Part shown: piece by piece, positions 36,900 to 46,404 of the stretch
Position numbering within the stretch: position 1 is the first letter of the stretch
Layout of the letters: every line of letters starts with the position of its first letter
Translations under genes and position numbers: made by a program
Notes under the pieces: generated by a model
The model's database searches: none
The model's input: only the letters and a program-made list of their open reading frames with translations
What the model was told of the DNA's origin: nothing
Source: Bacteroidota bacterium
GTDB taxonomy: Bacteria > Bacteroidota > Bacteroidia > AKYH767-A > OLB10
Direction: 5' to 3'
DNA: 64,000 bases
Assembly: GCA_016713925.1 (NCBI GenBank)
Contig: JADJOH010000008.1
Span: 1 to 64,000, forward strand

Positions 36900-38579
36900 A
36901 TGAAAAAGTATTTACTATCTGCTGTTTTAGTTCTGGTTGGCGCCGGAATGCTTGGTTACCAGAATTTTTTCTCGGGAAGTATAGATGATCTGGAAATTAA
37001 AATCGAAAACACGCCGGTTATCATGCCCGCTTGCTATAAAGTATATGGCAATGAGGAAGCACTGGATGGCCGCTATTTTCTTTTTAAGATGATGCTTACC
37101 AATAACGGTTCACGTCCCATTAAAAACGTAAAGGCTTCGTATGAGATCCCAAAATTTGTAGACGAAACGGAGCTGGGAAAAATATCGGTGATTAATCCCG
37201 GTCAGTCTATTGTGATCGCTTGTTATCCTGCTTTCAAGGATAATATCATTGAGAAAACTACTTCTTCCAAAGAGAAAGCTAAGATTACTATTTCATCTTC
37301 CGGTGGTGATCAGGAGCAGGAATTCGGATTTGAAATGAAAGGAAGAAATGAATTTTTGTACACCTGTATCAATCCGGAGGAAATTCGTAGTTATAGTGAT
37401 GTTTACGATAATAATGATTTATTGGCATGTTATGTTACACCTGAAGATCCCATCATCAAATATTATACACAACAGTTGAAGGAGAAAGTGCTGAAAGGTG
37501 AAACCGCTTCGGTTACCAATGATCCCAAGGAGGCTGTTCGGTTTCTGTTAGGTGTTTATCAGGGGACCTTTTTAAGTCATATGGTGTATAGCGGTACTTC
37601 CGGCGTTCCTTCCCGTTTTGATGATTTGCAGTCCATGGTACAAAGCCTTCGTCTCCCTCGTGAAGTGGTGACAGGAAATACAGGACTATGTATTGAACTT
37701 TCTTTGTTTTATGCATCGGTATTAATGGCAGCAGGTCTTGAACCCATCATTTATCTGATCCCCGGTCATGCGTATCCCGGCATTAAAGTGAATGGGCAGT
37801 ATTTTGCGATTGAAGCAACGTGTATTGGAGGTGAAGGTATGGGAGGAAGAGAAGATGCGGAGACGGCTTTTAAGAAAGGAATGAAGTCGCTGGATGATTT
37901 TATCAAAGCGGCGCAGATGGGAGATGAACGTTACAGTATTGTAAATGTGCGTGAGTTGATTGCAAAACAAGTTACACCCATGGAGTTGAAAGATGATCAA
38001 TTCCTGCGTCAGAAGGTGGAGAAAATTGCGGAAGGCTGGGCAGGTGGAGCATTGCCTTCCGGTGCCGGTGGAAATATGGTGGCAGTAAGTAATCAGGATG
38101 GTGGTAATACCGGTGGTGGGAATGATGGCGGCGGTGGTGGAGGAAATGGTGGCGGTGGCTCTTCTTCAGGGATGGCTACGTATACAGGGGCCGTTAGTTT
38201 TAATTATCCTTCGCATTGGAGTCGTGTAAATAGACCCTTTCCAAATTTACCACAAGTCATCACGGCCATGGTTCCTCCCGATCAGATGGCCACCATTCAG
38301 GTGTATCAGATTCCCGGTGCCAACAATGCCAATGAGGCTTTGCAGATTATTCAACAGCAGTTATATGCTTCCGGACAAGAAGTGCAATACCAGCAAGCGG
38401 GTAGCCGTGGCAGTTATCAGGTATTCAATGGTGTTACCAATAGTATGAACGGTTCATTGCAATGGCAGGCCTTTTTGAAGAGAGGCAGCGGCGGAGTGGT
38501 TGGAGTGATAATGGGCACAGCAGAAGGAGCGGAAAGTTACAACGGCGTGTTGAATCAGGTGAAATCTTCCATCAAATAA
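36900..38579 (+). CDS. Membrane-anchored transglutaminase-like protein
   Basis: 559 residues. One N-terminal membrane anchor (LLSAVLVLVGAGMLGYQNFF) precedes a beta-sandwich domain with FLFKMMLTNNGSRPIKNVKA (about 35-165). A transglutaminase-like core at about 205-365 has GNTGLCIELSLFYASVLMAA (cysteine near 263), IPGHAYPGIKVNGQYF (histidine near 289) and AIEATCIGG, where glutamate stands in place of the usual aspartate. A glycine-rich linker (GGGNDGGGGGGNGGGGSSS) leads to a C-terminal alpha/beta domain of about 125 residues. The triad is Cys-His-Glu/Asp-like, so peptide-bond cleavage or crosslinking is possible but unproven. Confidence 0.7.
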   Translation: MKKYLLSAVLVLVGAGMLGYQNFFSGSIDDLEIKIENTPVIMPACYKVYGNEEALDGRYFLFKMMLTNNGSRPIKNVKASYEIPKFVDETELGKISVINPGQSIVIACYPAFKDNIIEKTTSSKEKAKITISSSGGDQEQEFGFEMKGRNEFLYTCINPEEIRSYSDVYDNNDLLACYVTPEDPIIKYYTQQLKEKVLKGETASVTNDPKEAVRFLLGVYQGTFLSHMVYSGTSGVPSRFDDLQSMVQSLRLPREVVTGNTGLCIELSLFYASVLMAAGLEPIIYLIPGHAYPGIKVNGQYFAIEATCIGGEGMGGREDAETAFKKGMKSLDDFIKAAQMGDERYSIVNVRELIAKQVTPMELKDDQFLRQKVEKIAEGWAGGALPSGAGGNMVAVSNQDGGNTGGGNDGGGGGGNGGGGSSSGMATYTGAVSFNYPSHWSRVNRPFPNLPQVITAMVPPDQMATIQVYQIPGANNANEALQIIQQQLYASGQEVQYQQAGSRGSYQVFNGVTNSMNGSLQWQAFLKRGSGGVVGVIMGTAEGAESYNGVLNQVKSSIK

Positions 38580-38603
38580 TTAAATTTTATAAAAAGAAAG
38601 ATC

Positions 38604-39278
38604 ATGTTATATTCAAAAATAAAATCAATGATGAACCAAAGGAACAGATGTTCTGTTATGCGTTTAATGTGTTTGACAGTGCTGCTTTCGCTTAGCAGCC
38701 TTGTATTATTTGCGCAGGAAATTAAACCGTTCAAAGTGAGCATAGAGTTTAAGCTGGACGAGAAAGGGAATGCCCAGGTAACCTATGGATCGAAAATGAA
38801 TGCCGGTCAATGGGATAATTTTAAACGGAGCATGGGGAATAATCAGTCCTTACTGAAGCGTCAGATCGAGCGTGGCCTCCCTGCTTATTTCCTTTCCGAT
38901 TTTGAATATAAAGAAGATGCCATGGATCGCGCCTATACCCTTACCTTTAATGCCTATGGTGTTTGTAAAGTGAATTCCACCGGTAAATGGGTGATTGATC
39001 TGGATACAAAGAATCCGGATGTAACAAAGGTTTCAGATAATGTCTATATGATGATTTCAGAAGCTAGTGCCGGAGGACAATTGATTCAAACCAATCAGAA
39101 AATTATTTTCCCGGAATCCGCTTCTGATATCAAAGAGGAGAAGGATGCTTTTGGAAAAGCACATTTTACCTTTAGCATGGGCAACACTTCCATGTCAGGA
39201 AAGGTCATGCAGTATGGTGGAATTTTATTGATCATTTCAGGTCTGTTCCTGGGATGGAAAAAATCAAAACAAGCTTAA
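38604..39278 (+). CDS. Periplasmic-domain membrane protein, function unknown
   Basis: 224 residues; 38631 is an alternative start. A signal peptide ends LSSLVLFAQ, a folded region (KVSIEFKLDEKGNAQVTYGS; RAYTLTFNAYGVCKVNSTGK) follows, and a C-terminal helix (MQYGGILLIISGLFLGWKK) anchors it with a short basic tail. This is a single-pass protein with most of its mass in the periplasm. It lies 24 bases after the transglutaminase-like gene and overlaps the frame of the next gene, so the four genes from 36288 to 39775 look like one operon. Confidence 0.65.
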   Translation: MLYSKIKSMMNQRNRCSVMRLMCLTVLLSLSSLVLFAQEIKPFKVSIEFKLDEKGNAQVTYGSKMNAGQWDNFKRSMGNNQSLLKRQIERGLPAYFLSDFEYKEDAMDRAYTLTFNAYGVCKVNSTGKWVIDLDTKNPDVTKVSDNVYMMISEASAGGQLIQTNQKIIFPESASDIKEEKDAFGKAHFTFSMGNTSMSGKVMQYGGILLIISGLFLGWKKSKQA

Positions 39279-39283
39279 TCGTT

Positions 39284-39775
39284 ATGGTTAATCGAAAAAT
39301 GGTTAACGGCTTTTCCATGAAAATAGTAGCTGCTTGTATTCTTCTCCATTTTTTCAGCCCAGTTGCTGTAGCTCAAACATCAAACCCCAATTATGATTCC
39401 ACATTGGCAAACAAACTGAGTGCCGATGATTATGGAATGAAAAAATATGTGTTTGTAGTTTTGAAGACCGGTTCCAATACCACAACAGATAAATCATTTA
39501 TCGATAGCTGCTTTTCCGGACATATGAGTAATATGACCCGAATGGTAGATATCGGAAAGCTCATCGTCGCCGGACCCTTTATGAAAAATGCTGATGCTTT
39601 CCGTGGCCTCTTTATCCTAAATGTTGAAACGATAGAAGAAGCCAATGAACTTTTAATTACCGATCCTGCAATCAATGCGAAATTGCTGGAGCCCGTTTTG
39701 TATAAATGGTATGGTTCAGCGGCATTACCGGAGTATCTGGAAGCGGCAGATAAAATCTGGAAGTCGAAACCTTAA
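39284..39775 (+). CDS. Secreted YciI-like protein
   Basis: About 163 residues from ATG 39284; an in-frame ATG at 39254 overlaps the previous gene. The signal peptide ends PVAVAQ. The YciI/EthD-type ferredoxin-like domain follows: KYVFVVLKTGSNTTTDKSFI, then GHMSNMTRMVDIGKLIVAGP and GLFILNVETIEEANELLITD, with the His and Asp that are conserved in YciI. Cytosolic YciI proteins are of uncertain enzymatic role; the exported version is unusual but recurs in Bacteroidota. Last gene of the operon. Confidence 0.75.
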   Translation: MVNRKMVNGFSMKIVAACILLHFFSPVAVAQTSNPNYDSTLANKLSADDYGMKKYVFVVLKTGSNTTTDKSFIDSCFSGHMSNMTRMVDIGKLIVAGPFMKNADAFRGLFILNVETIEEANELLITDPAINAKLLEPVLYKWYGSAALPEYLEAADKIWKSKP

Positions 39776-39825
39776 ACAGTTTTGATAGGATTTCATTTTA
39801 CGGTTCAACCGAAGTGAACCAAATG

Positions 39826-39863
39826 AAAAATCCGGCAATGCACCCGAAAGAGTACATTGCCGG
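39826..39863 (-). terminator. Terminator of the minus-strand T9SS gene
   Basis: CCGGCAATG (39832-39840) pairs perfectly with CATTGCCGG (39855-39863). Read on the minus strand the hairpin is followed by ATTTTTCATTT. It lies between convergent genes and could also serve the plus strand weakly. Confidence 0.75.
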
Positions 39864-39883
39864 TGGAAAGTGATAAATGGAAA

Positions 39884-41533
39884 TTAGTTTTTTACTATTT
39901 TAATGGCTTTGCCATCATTCAGACTTATGAAATAGATCCCGGGGGCCTGATTCCCTATCGATAATTGCAACGTGTAAGTGTCTTCAGTATTTACACCGGA
40001 AGAAATAGTTCTTCCTTGCAAATCAAACAAGCGATACTGCTGGATCAATTGATCGCTGCTGATGTTTACGAAATCATTTGTCGGATTGGGATAGGCAGAG
40101 ACGGTGGCTGCTGCGGTTTCATCTCCAAGTCTGGTGATGATGGGGGAATAAATGCGGGTGAACATTTTATAGTCGGATAGTTGAAATGCATTACTGGTTT
40201 TATCCTGATAGCCGGTTATGGCAAAGAGATTTGAAGGAAGCAAGGTGATTCTGTTTCCGCAAGCATTGTTGTTTACAATGGAATCTCTGTAGAAGTTGGA
40301 ACCACCTGTTAATGCATAGAATCCGGCAACAAACATATTTTTCTTTGAGCCATTGGTTTTGATGCCCGTTAAATAGGTCGTTCCGTAGGTATTGGAAACG
40401 GCATCAACGAGGACGGATGTGTATGGTAAGGAAGTTCCATAGTAGGAGGCAAGGTTAAGTAAGTCTGCAGAATATTTACCCACCTGGTAATTGTACACAC
40501 TTGTTGTTGCATCTTTGGCATAACCTGCTACAAGGATATCGGTGGCAGTGGCAAGTGTTATTTTAACCGCTTCGGAGTAAAAAGTAGTTCCGGGATTAAA
40601 AGTTCTGGAGTTCACTGTTGCTCCATTTGATTTATTCAGACGACGAATAACCCAGCTATGTTTGTTGTTCGGATTGTTACGCATACTGCCGGCTACATAA
40701 ACATGACTGCTGTTAAGCGCTACTGAATTGTAAATATTTTGACCAAAATCCAGTGTGCCGGCAATGGAATATACTGATGCCAGATTTGTTCCCAGACGAA
40801 TAATGAGATGGGCAGTTTTGTTGGTAGTAGTATCGGTTATGCCACCGGCAACATATACCGCCTGATCCGTTTGACTGTACAAAATATCTTTGGGCGTTTC
40901 ACGGAATTGATCAGAGGTGTTTAAATAGTTGTACAAATAGAAATATTGTATGTATAAAGAGTTGACCAACGAACTTTTTGTTAAGCGAACCACTGCCAGT
41001 GAACTCGCATTTCCGTTTGATTTGTTGCAGGCAATAAACAGAATTCCTGAGTTTCCGGATCCGGCAATCGTTGCATCAACAGGATTGTAATATCCGGTGA
41101 AAAAATTTGTACTTATAGGAGTAGTGAAATTGGTAGCACTGTATTTGAGAACAAGTAATGAAGAAACACCGGTCGTTACATGCACAGCATTGCAAACCAC
41201 ATAAAAGTAGGTTGAACCGTCATAAATTATTTTTTTCACATACTCCCTGTAGCTGGTATTGTTGTAAACGCCTTCTGTAGTAACTGAACCGCCGCTATTG
41301 TATTTGATGACTTTAACGCCTTGCGTCGACATCTCCTTCATCTGTTCACCGGCAACAAACATATTGCCGTTTGCATCGGCAACAATGTCTTCAGCTACAT
41401 CGTTTGCATAAAGCAATTGGGGGTTGGAGAAGTAATCATAATAAACAGTGGAGTGGCCGATGCCTTGTGCATGCGTTGATCCGTTCATCAGAACGAGGGC
41501 TAATAGAATAGTAATTGTTTTCATGGTTTTCAT
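39884..41533 (-). CDS. Secreted propeller-like protein with T9SS domain
   Basis: 549 residues. The signal peptide ends NGSTHAQ (about 22). Blades of about 50 residues carry V-x-D-A-N-G-N-M-F-V-A-G, I-Y-D-G-S-T-Y-F-Y-V-V and V-Y-V-A-G-x-I/S patterns (DVAEDIVADANGNMFVAGEQ), so a seven- or eight-bladed propeller is likely although no family is certain. The T9SS tail runs from VSAYPNPTNDFVNISSDQ to QAPGIYFISLNDGKAI. Expected at the cell surface or released. No operon partner. Confidence 0.82.
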   Translation of the reverse strand: MKTMKTITILLALVLMNGSTHAQGIGHSTVYYDYFSNPQLLYANDVAEDIVADANGNMFVAGEQMKEMSTQGVKVIKYNSGGSVTTEGVYNNTSYREYVKKIIYDGSTYFYVVCNAVHVTTGVSSLLVLKYSATNFTTPISTNFFTGYYNPVDATIAGSGNSGILFIACNKSNGNASSLAVVRLTKSSLVNSLYIQYFYLYNYLNTSDQFRETPKDILYSQTDQAVYVAGGITDTTTNKTAHLIIRLGTNLASVYSIAGTLDFGQNIYNSVALNSSHVYVAGSMRNNPNNKHSWVIRRLNKSNGATVNSRTFNPGTTFYSEAVKITLATATDILVAGYAKDATTSVYNYQVGKYSADLLNLASYYGTSLPYTSVLVDAVSNTYGTTYLTGIKTNGSKKNMFVAGFYALTGGSNFYRDSIVNNNACGNRITLLPSNLFAITGYQDKTSNAFQLSDYKMFTRIYSPIITRLGDETAAATVSAYPNPTNDFVNISSDQLIQQYRLFDLQGRTISSGVNTEDTYTLQLSIGNQAPGIYFISLNDGKAIKIVKN

Positions 41534-41835
41534 TTTATTTTTTTGGTTTATATGTTAGAACGGTTCAAAAGTAGATGCAGGTGAAGGCCCGGACTGCCGT
41601 TGTTTTAGAAATGGCATTTATTAAAATGTAAATGGTCGGAATCAAAACATTTTCGGTAGAAGTATTTATTAGTAGAATGTCATTTGCTTTTATGGCATTC
41701 TATTTTAAAAGTCGAGTCGACTATTTTGCCAATTAAAAAATGAAGCGAATGACGTAAGCAGTATACGTCCCAAAATACTTATAAAGAAACTATACTCGAA
41801 ATTGTACTTTGACTAATAAAAGGAGATGAAAACAA

Positions 41836-41896
41836 AAAACCCCTGAAGTAATCATGTAATGACCGATCGCGACCTGCCATTACATGATGACTTCAG
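41836..41896 (-). terminator. Terminator with a nested palindrome in its loop
   Basis: A 19-bp stem, CTGAAGTAATCATGTAATG (41843-41861) with CATTACATGATGACTTCAG (41878-41896), has one mismatch. On the minus strand it ends GGGGTTTTTTG, a strong intrinsic terminator 30 bases after the S74 gene. Its loop holds GGCAGGTCGCGATCGGTCA, a degenerate copy of the palindrome repeated at 32305-32408. The rest of the spacer 41534-41925 shows no gene. Confidence 0.85.
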
Positions 41897-41925
41897 AGGT
41901 AATAAAAAATTTAATGGAAGAAGAA

Positions 41926-43590
41926 TTATTGTATAATCAACTTTTCAGTTTGGATCAATTCATTTTGAAGGAGCAATTGAACAAGATAGGTGCCTTTATT
42001 TAAAGAAGCAGTATTCATATCATAAACAGAATTGCCATTTGCTGAGATAGAGTGAACTGTTTTACCGGCCACATCTATCACATGAATCGTATACGCTTGC
42101 TTTTTATCGGTGTCCCCCATCGTAATTTTTACAATACTACTTGCAGGATTTGGTGATAGACTGAATAAAGGAGCCTGGTTGATACCCGTTGAGCCTTGCA
42201 TTTTCATCTGATTTTCGCAAACCGTCTGGAGACATTCCTGCATTTGCTTTAATGTGGCTCTTAATTCGGCATTTTCTTTTTCCAGTTTTGACAACCGATC
42301 GGTTGTTTGTGCATTCGCTGCAGAAAGTTCCTGTACCGCTTTTACCAGAGGAACTGTAAATTCAGCATAACGTAAGCCATACAAGCTGCCATCATTCTGT
42401 GGCTTATCTACTCCGCTGAAGTCATAGCCGCTTTCCTGTGCCGCACGTTCTACGTCCTGAGCAATGAATCCGGAGTAAAGTACTTTTTCTTTTTCAGTAA
42501 TGCCTTTCTCCACTCTTTCCTTATGGGCAGCATCAGTCGCAGCAGATCCTTCGCTTCCGTTTTTATCTTCATTTAAAAATGAACGCAGACCTCTGACATC
42601 TAAATGATAAGTTACCGGTTTCAGCTTATTGATGAAATCCAGGCCGGGAACATTCTCTTTTACTTCTTTTTTATAACGTCCGTCACTTACATTGGTGTAG
42701 TTAACAAAACCACCTATTGAACCAACAGATGAATTTCCAAGTCGCACTTGTGCATTTCCGGTTGTACGGGAGAAAGCACCAATTGCGGTGGCATTGATAT
42801 AAGAAGTCGTACCGGTTTGGTTAGCATCATATCCAAAGAAAGAACATTCGGAACTGAAAGTTACGAAATCACCGGATTCTGCGCCTACTGCAGTATTAAA
42901 GCTGCTCTTATTCGCGAAAAGAGAAGAGGTCCCGACAGCAGTACAAAAGTTAGCAAATTCATTGGAATACGCTGCATTATATCCTACTGATACATTATCA
43001 TTTCCTGTATTACTTCTATAGGAACTGTATGACCCCACACTGGCATTTCTTGCACCGGTAGTATTGAAACGCAAAGATTTTGTTCCAATGGATGTATTGT
43101 AATAAGCTTGATTACCGATAGAACCCACACCGGTTAAAAATTGAGATGAATCTCCAATGGCAATATTTTCTATGCGATCCACATTACTATATAGAGTTGC
43201 ACGTCCAAACCCGATATTTCCGGAACTGGTAGGATTTGAGAAACCCGCCGTTGCTCCAATGAAAATATTATTGCTCAGCCCCGATATGGCATTACTGGAA
43301 ACAGCCTTCCAGGTAGTTCCATTGTAATAATAGAATCCTTTTACCCCATTGGTTTGGTAAATCAATAAGCCGCTCGCGGGGGATACAATGGCGTTTCTTT
43401 GTGCTTGCGTCATTCTTGGCATAAGGAAACCCTTATTGGTGGAGTTGATGTCCAGCAGACTGGAGGCATTCGGCGTTGTTGGTCCGTTACCTGGTGCTCC
43501 GGAAGCGGGAAAGGTGTTTTGCCCTATCGCTTGTTGAGTGAGTGCAATAAGCATTACTCCCATAATGGCTTTGTTAAATGTGATGTTCAT
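41926..43590 (-). CDS. Second secreted S74-chaperone fibre protein with T9SS domain
   Basis: 554 residues from ATG 43590; the frame is open 30 bases further. The signal peptide ends LTQQAIGQ. Residues about 45-100 resemble a short head domain (MPRMTQAQRNAIVSPASGLL), then YadA-like N-x-S-V-G-x-x-S/A repeats (about 105-290). The S74 chaperone begins at VSDGRYKKEV (serine near 302), with PGLDFINKLKPVTYHL and SGFIAQDVERAAQ. A coiled coil (DRLSKLEKENAELRATLKQM) and a T9SS tail (LSPNPASSIVKIT) follow. Closely parallels the protein at 17083-18909, so the two are paralogues. Confidence 0.87.
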   Translation of the reverse strand: MNITFNKAIMGVMLIALTQQAIGQNTFPASGAPGNGPTTPNASSLLDINSTNKGFLMPRMTQAQRNAIVSPASGLLIYQTNGVKGFYYYNGTTWKAVSSNAISGLSNNIFIGATAGFSNPTSSGNIGFGRATLYSNVDRIENIAIGDSSQFLTGVGSIGNQAYYNTSIGTKSLRFNTTGARNASVGSYSSYRSNTGNDNVSVGYNAAYSNEFANFCTAVGTSSLFANKSSFNTAVGAESGDFVTFSSECSFFGYDANQTGTTSYINATAIGAFSRTTGNAQVRLGNSSVGSIGGFVNYTNVSDGRYKKEVKENVPGLDFINKLKPVTYHLDVRGLRSFLNEDKNGSEGSAATDAAHKERVEKGITEKEKVLYSGFIAQDVERAAQESGYDFSGVDKPQNDGSLYGLRYAEFTVPLVKAVQELSAANAQTTDRLSKLEKENAELRATLKQMQECLQTVCENQMKMQGSTGINQAPLFSLSPNPASSIVKITMGDTDKKQAYTIHVIDVAGKTVHSISANGNSVYDMNTASLNKGTYLVQLLLQNELIQTEKLIIQ

Positions 43591-43953
43591 TTTAAATATT
43601 ATTTTTAGGTTACAAAACAAACCTACAATTATATAAGTTATAAAGCAATACCTTTTTAATCCAGTTTATAAATGGCAGGTTTTCTTTGTAAATGGTCATC
43701 TATCTCCATGATTTTAGGAAAATGAAGAGGTGTTATATAAATCTGCTCCTGTTGAAAATGACGAATTGAAAAATGATGGAATTTAAGGGATTGATGGTAT
43801 ATGGTAATGTATTGTTATTGATGTATCAGAAAATTTTCTCTGAAAACACAGAAGCACTAACCTTACAATAGAGAAATAGAATGGAGGGTTTAAAAGTTTA
43901 GATATGAGGAGTAGGGTATGCTTACCATATGGTACTCCCGTACTATTAATAAT
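43591..43953. other. Gene-free spacer between two minus-strand genes
   Basis: AT-rich spacer. No hairpin with a T run, repeat or RNA gene was recognised; short frames on both strands overlap the ends of the neighbouring genes only. Confidence 0.5.
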
Positions 43954-44595
43954 CTATTTCCTGCACTCAATAGCCACCGCATTTTCAAAGCGCTCTGCAT
44001 TTTCTACATGCTTAAACATCGCATCTTCGCTGTCGTTGAACTTGCAGGCTCTTATTGCTGTAAATCCCGCTTTGCGAAGTTCTTCCGCCAGAGATTTGGT
44101 GTCCCACATCCACATATGATGGGCATTGCCTAAAAATGTATTGATGAGCCCTTTCACACCGCGTTGTCGCTCTGTGATGCCCATGAGGGTGTTGTTGATG
44201 AACTTCACGCTGGCCTGATTGTCTCCGCTATCCAGATCTTTGATGTACTGTCTGCTGATATGCTCAAGGTCGGGTACTATACATCTAAAGATGCCGCCCT
44301 TCTTTAGTATTTTATATGAATTTTTCAGCGCCTCTCTGAAATCCAAAAGTGAAAGGTGTTCTAAAGTATGTGAACAATACAATCCATCGCAGGAGTTGTC
44401 CGCTATCGGTAATCCCTTGGTAATATCACCGTATTTTACATTGGAAGGAAATGATGTATTTAACTGGCTCTTTAAAAGGGAACCAATCAACGGAGTTTTT
44501 TGCACTCTTAATGTTGGGGATACATCAAAGTTGATCCATTCCTGAGGAGCTGATAATCCACATCCGTATTGTACATAAAGTTTTTCCATAGTCAT
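43954..44595 (-). CDS. Class I SAM-dependent methyltransferase
   Basis: 213 residues (213 with TTG/ATG at 44595; 44589 is an in-frame ATG). The opening VQYGCGLSAPQEWINFDVSP corresponds to motif I (G-C-G), followed by LPIADNSCDGLYCSHTLEHL (motif IV with the H-x-L-E-H of Methyltransf_11 enzymes) and ALKNSYKILKKGGIFRCIVP (post-motif). This subclass often sits among glycan biosynthesis genes; here it has no such neighbours. Substrate unknown. Confidence 0.82.
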   Translation of the reverse strand: MTMEKLYVQYGCGLSAPQEWINFDVSPTLRVQKTPLIGSLLKSQLNTSFPSNVKYGDITKGLPIADNSCDGLYCSHTLEHLSLLDFREALKNSYKILKKGGIFRCIVPDLEHISRQYIKDLDSGDNQASVKFINNTLMGITERQRGVKGLINTFLGNAHHMWMWDTKSLAEELRKAGFTAIRACKFNDSEDAMFKHVENAERFENAVAIECRK

Positions 44596-45145
44596 TGAAG
44601 CGTATTAAATATGCAAATCGAAGTTTTTCGTTTAAACCAATTATACAGCAATTCTGATATTTTGTTCAGTTTAAATTACTCTACGAATATATTTAAGTTT
44701 TTGTTCTTATTTGTTCACCGGGTGACTGAAGTAACTGTAGGCATACGTTAAAAATTTTTAGAGGTTTCAGTCTACGGTGGAATGCAACAAAGGGCAAGTA
44801 TATATAAAAGCGGAATAATCGTAGGCAAAGTTGGTCTATAAGTTTAACTATCAAATATATAACACACTGTTTTATGAGAATAGTTTAGCTTTTCGGATGG
44901 AAGAATAGCCGGTATTTTCATTCATAAATTCCGACAAGATAGCTACGGGTATGATTTTCTTTTAAATAATATGTACTAACCTGCATTCATTTGGAGGGTT
45001 TGTATGAAGAATAATTATCACCGCGATTATTTATTCAACTACATTTACAGGATTATCGTAACATCGAAGTGGATCGTGCTACTATTGCCGGATTTCTTTT
45101 TTCGATAAATGCAAACAGAACAGAGTTTAAAAAAGGAGGACGTCT
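44596..45145. other. Gene-free divergent spacer
   Basis: Some 550 AT-rich bases between divergent genes. I see no complete gene, tRNA, hairpin with T run or repeat shared with other spacers. Promoters for both neighbours should lie here, but none matches TTG-N19-21-TAnnTTTG clearly. Confidence 0.5.
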
Positions 45146-45814
45146 ATGTGTTTTTCATCTACGGCCAGCTTCATTGCCGGGTCAGTGCTGGCGGTAGCAG
45201 GAGCCGCATCGCTTCGTGTAATACATCACACTGATCAGCGTCCATTGGCAATGATTCCGTTTATTTTTTCTATCCAACAATTTTTAGAAGGTTTTTTATG
45301 GATGGCACATACAAATCACTCCTATTCCGATTGGGAGATGCCTTTTACCTATTCTTTTTTGTTTTTTGCACAAGTGATTTGGCCTTTCTGGGTGCCCTTC
45401 GCTTTTTATAAAGAAGAGCAAAATAGCAATCATAAGAAAATTTTGAAAGGGTTGCTCTATGCAGGATGTTTATCCTCACTTTATTTGTTGTTTTGCCTGC
45501 TTCGTTTTCCCGTTCACTCAAATGTGATTTCAGGTCATATGCAGTATACGCTGTCTTTTCCGGAATACCCATCATTATTTATCCAATTCGTTTATTTTAT
45601 TGCTACAGTGATGCCGCCTTTTATTGCAAGTAAAAAGAAGAGAAGTGCGATCGGTTCATTATTGTTTATTTCTTTTGCTGTTACCTTCCTGTTCTTCCCT
45701 GATTATTTAATTTCAGTATGGTGTTATTTTGCCGCATTGATTAGCATTACTGTTTATTTAGTCTTGCAGGATGAGTTCAAAAATGTATTGTATAAGAAAG
45801 TGGTCCCTGAATAA
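45146..45814 (+). CDS. DUF6629 multi-pass membrane protein
   Basis: 222 residues with about seven transmembrane helices. The start MCFSSTASFIAGSVLAVAGA and the RPLAMIPFIFSIQQFLEGFL motif are typical of DUF6629, which has cysteine and serine near the N-terminus and a conserved Q-Q/E-G in helix 2. Later helices: FLFFAQVIWPFWVPFAFY, FIQFVYFIATVMPPFIAS and ISVWCYFAALISITVYLV. AAAAAAGGAGGA lies 8 bases before the ATG and is a good ribosome-binding site. Function unknown. Confidence 0.8.
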   Translation: MCFSSTASFIAGSVLAVAGAASLRVIHHTDQRPLAMIPFIFSIQQFLEGFLWMAHTNHSYSDWEMPFTYSFLFFAQVIWPFWVPFAFYKEEQNSNHKKILKGLLYAGCLSSLYLLFCLLRFPVHSNVISGHMQYTLSFPEYPSLFIQFVYFIATVMPPFIASKKKRSAIGSLLFISFAVTFLFFPDYLISVWCYFAALISITVYLVLQDEFKNVLYKKVVPE

Positions 45815-45902
45815 TTTATTGGGAGTTTTGGTCAGACATATGCTATCGAGAGTTTTTTAACAGACAATGGTGTGTATGTATTTCTAAATTATATTTGCTT
45901 CT

Positions 45903-46319
45903 ATGAAAACAAAAATAACGGTCGATACTCTGGTGAATGCCCCCATGGAAAAAGTTTGGCAGATGTGGACAGCACCGGAGCATATCGTCAACTGGTATCA
46001 TGCTTCTGATGACTGGCATGCCCCTGCGGCGGAGAATGATCTGAGAACTGACGGTAACTTTAAAACGACTATGGCAGCCGTGGATGGCTCCGTGAGTTTC
46101 GATTTTGAAGGGCAGTATACAATGGTCGCTCCATTTGAAAAGATCAGCTATATTCTCGGAGATGAAAGAACGGTTGACATCGACTTCCTGAAGCAAGGGG
46201 ATGCTATCAAAATCACGGAGACGTTTGTAGCAGAAGACATAAATTCCATCGAATTGCAGCGAAGCGGATGGCAGGCGATTCTGGATAATTTCAAGAAGTA
46301 TGTGGAAGGAAATTCATAA
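45903..46319 (+). CDS. SRPBCC/AHSA1-type START-fold protein
   Basis: 138 residues, whole-length AHSA1-like domain: TVDTLVNAPMEKVWQMWTAP at the start, HIVNWYHASDDWHAPAAEND, NFKTTMAAVDGSVSFDFEGQ and the C-terminal helix QRSGWQAILDNFKKYVE. The family forms a helix-grip cavity for hydrophobic ligands or acts as an Hsp90 co-regulator. A TATATTTG-like -7 box (45889-45897) is only a few bases before the ATG. Stand-alone; ligand unknown. Confidence 0.85.
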   Translation: MKTKITVDTLVNAPMEKVWQMWTAPEHIVNWYHASDDWHAPAAENDLRTDGNFKTTMAAVDGSVSFDFEGQYTMVAPFEKISYILGDERTVDIDFLKQGDAIKITETFVAEDINSIELQRSGWQAILDNFKKYVEGNS

Positions 46320-46404
46320 AATGCAAATTGTTTTACCACTATGATCGCGTTTTGAATTGGAGTGATCCCGTGGAGTGAAAATTATATGTAATAGCAATCT
46401 GTTG

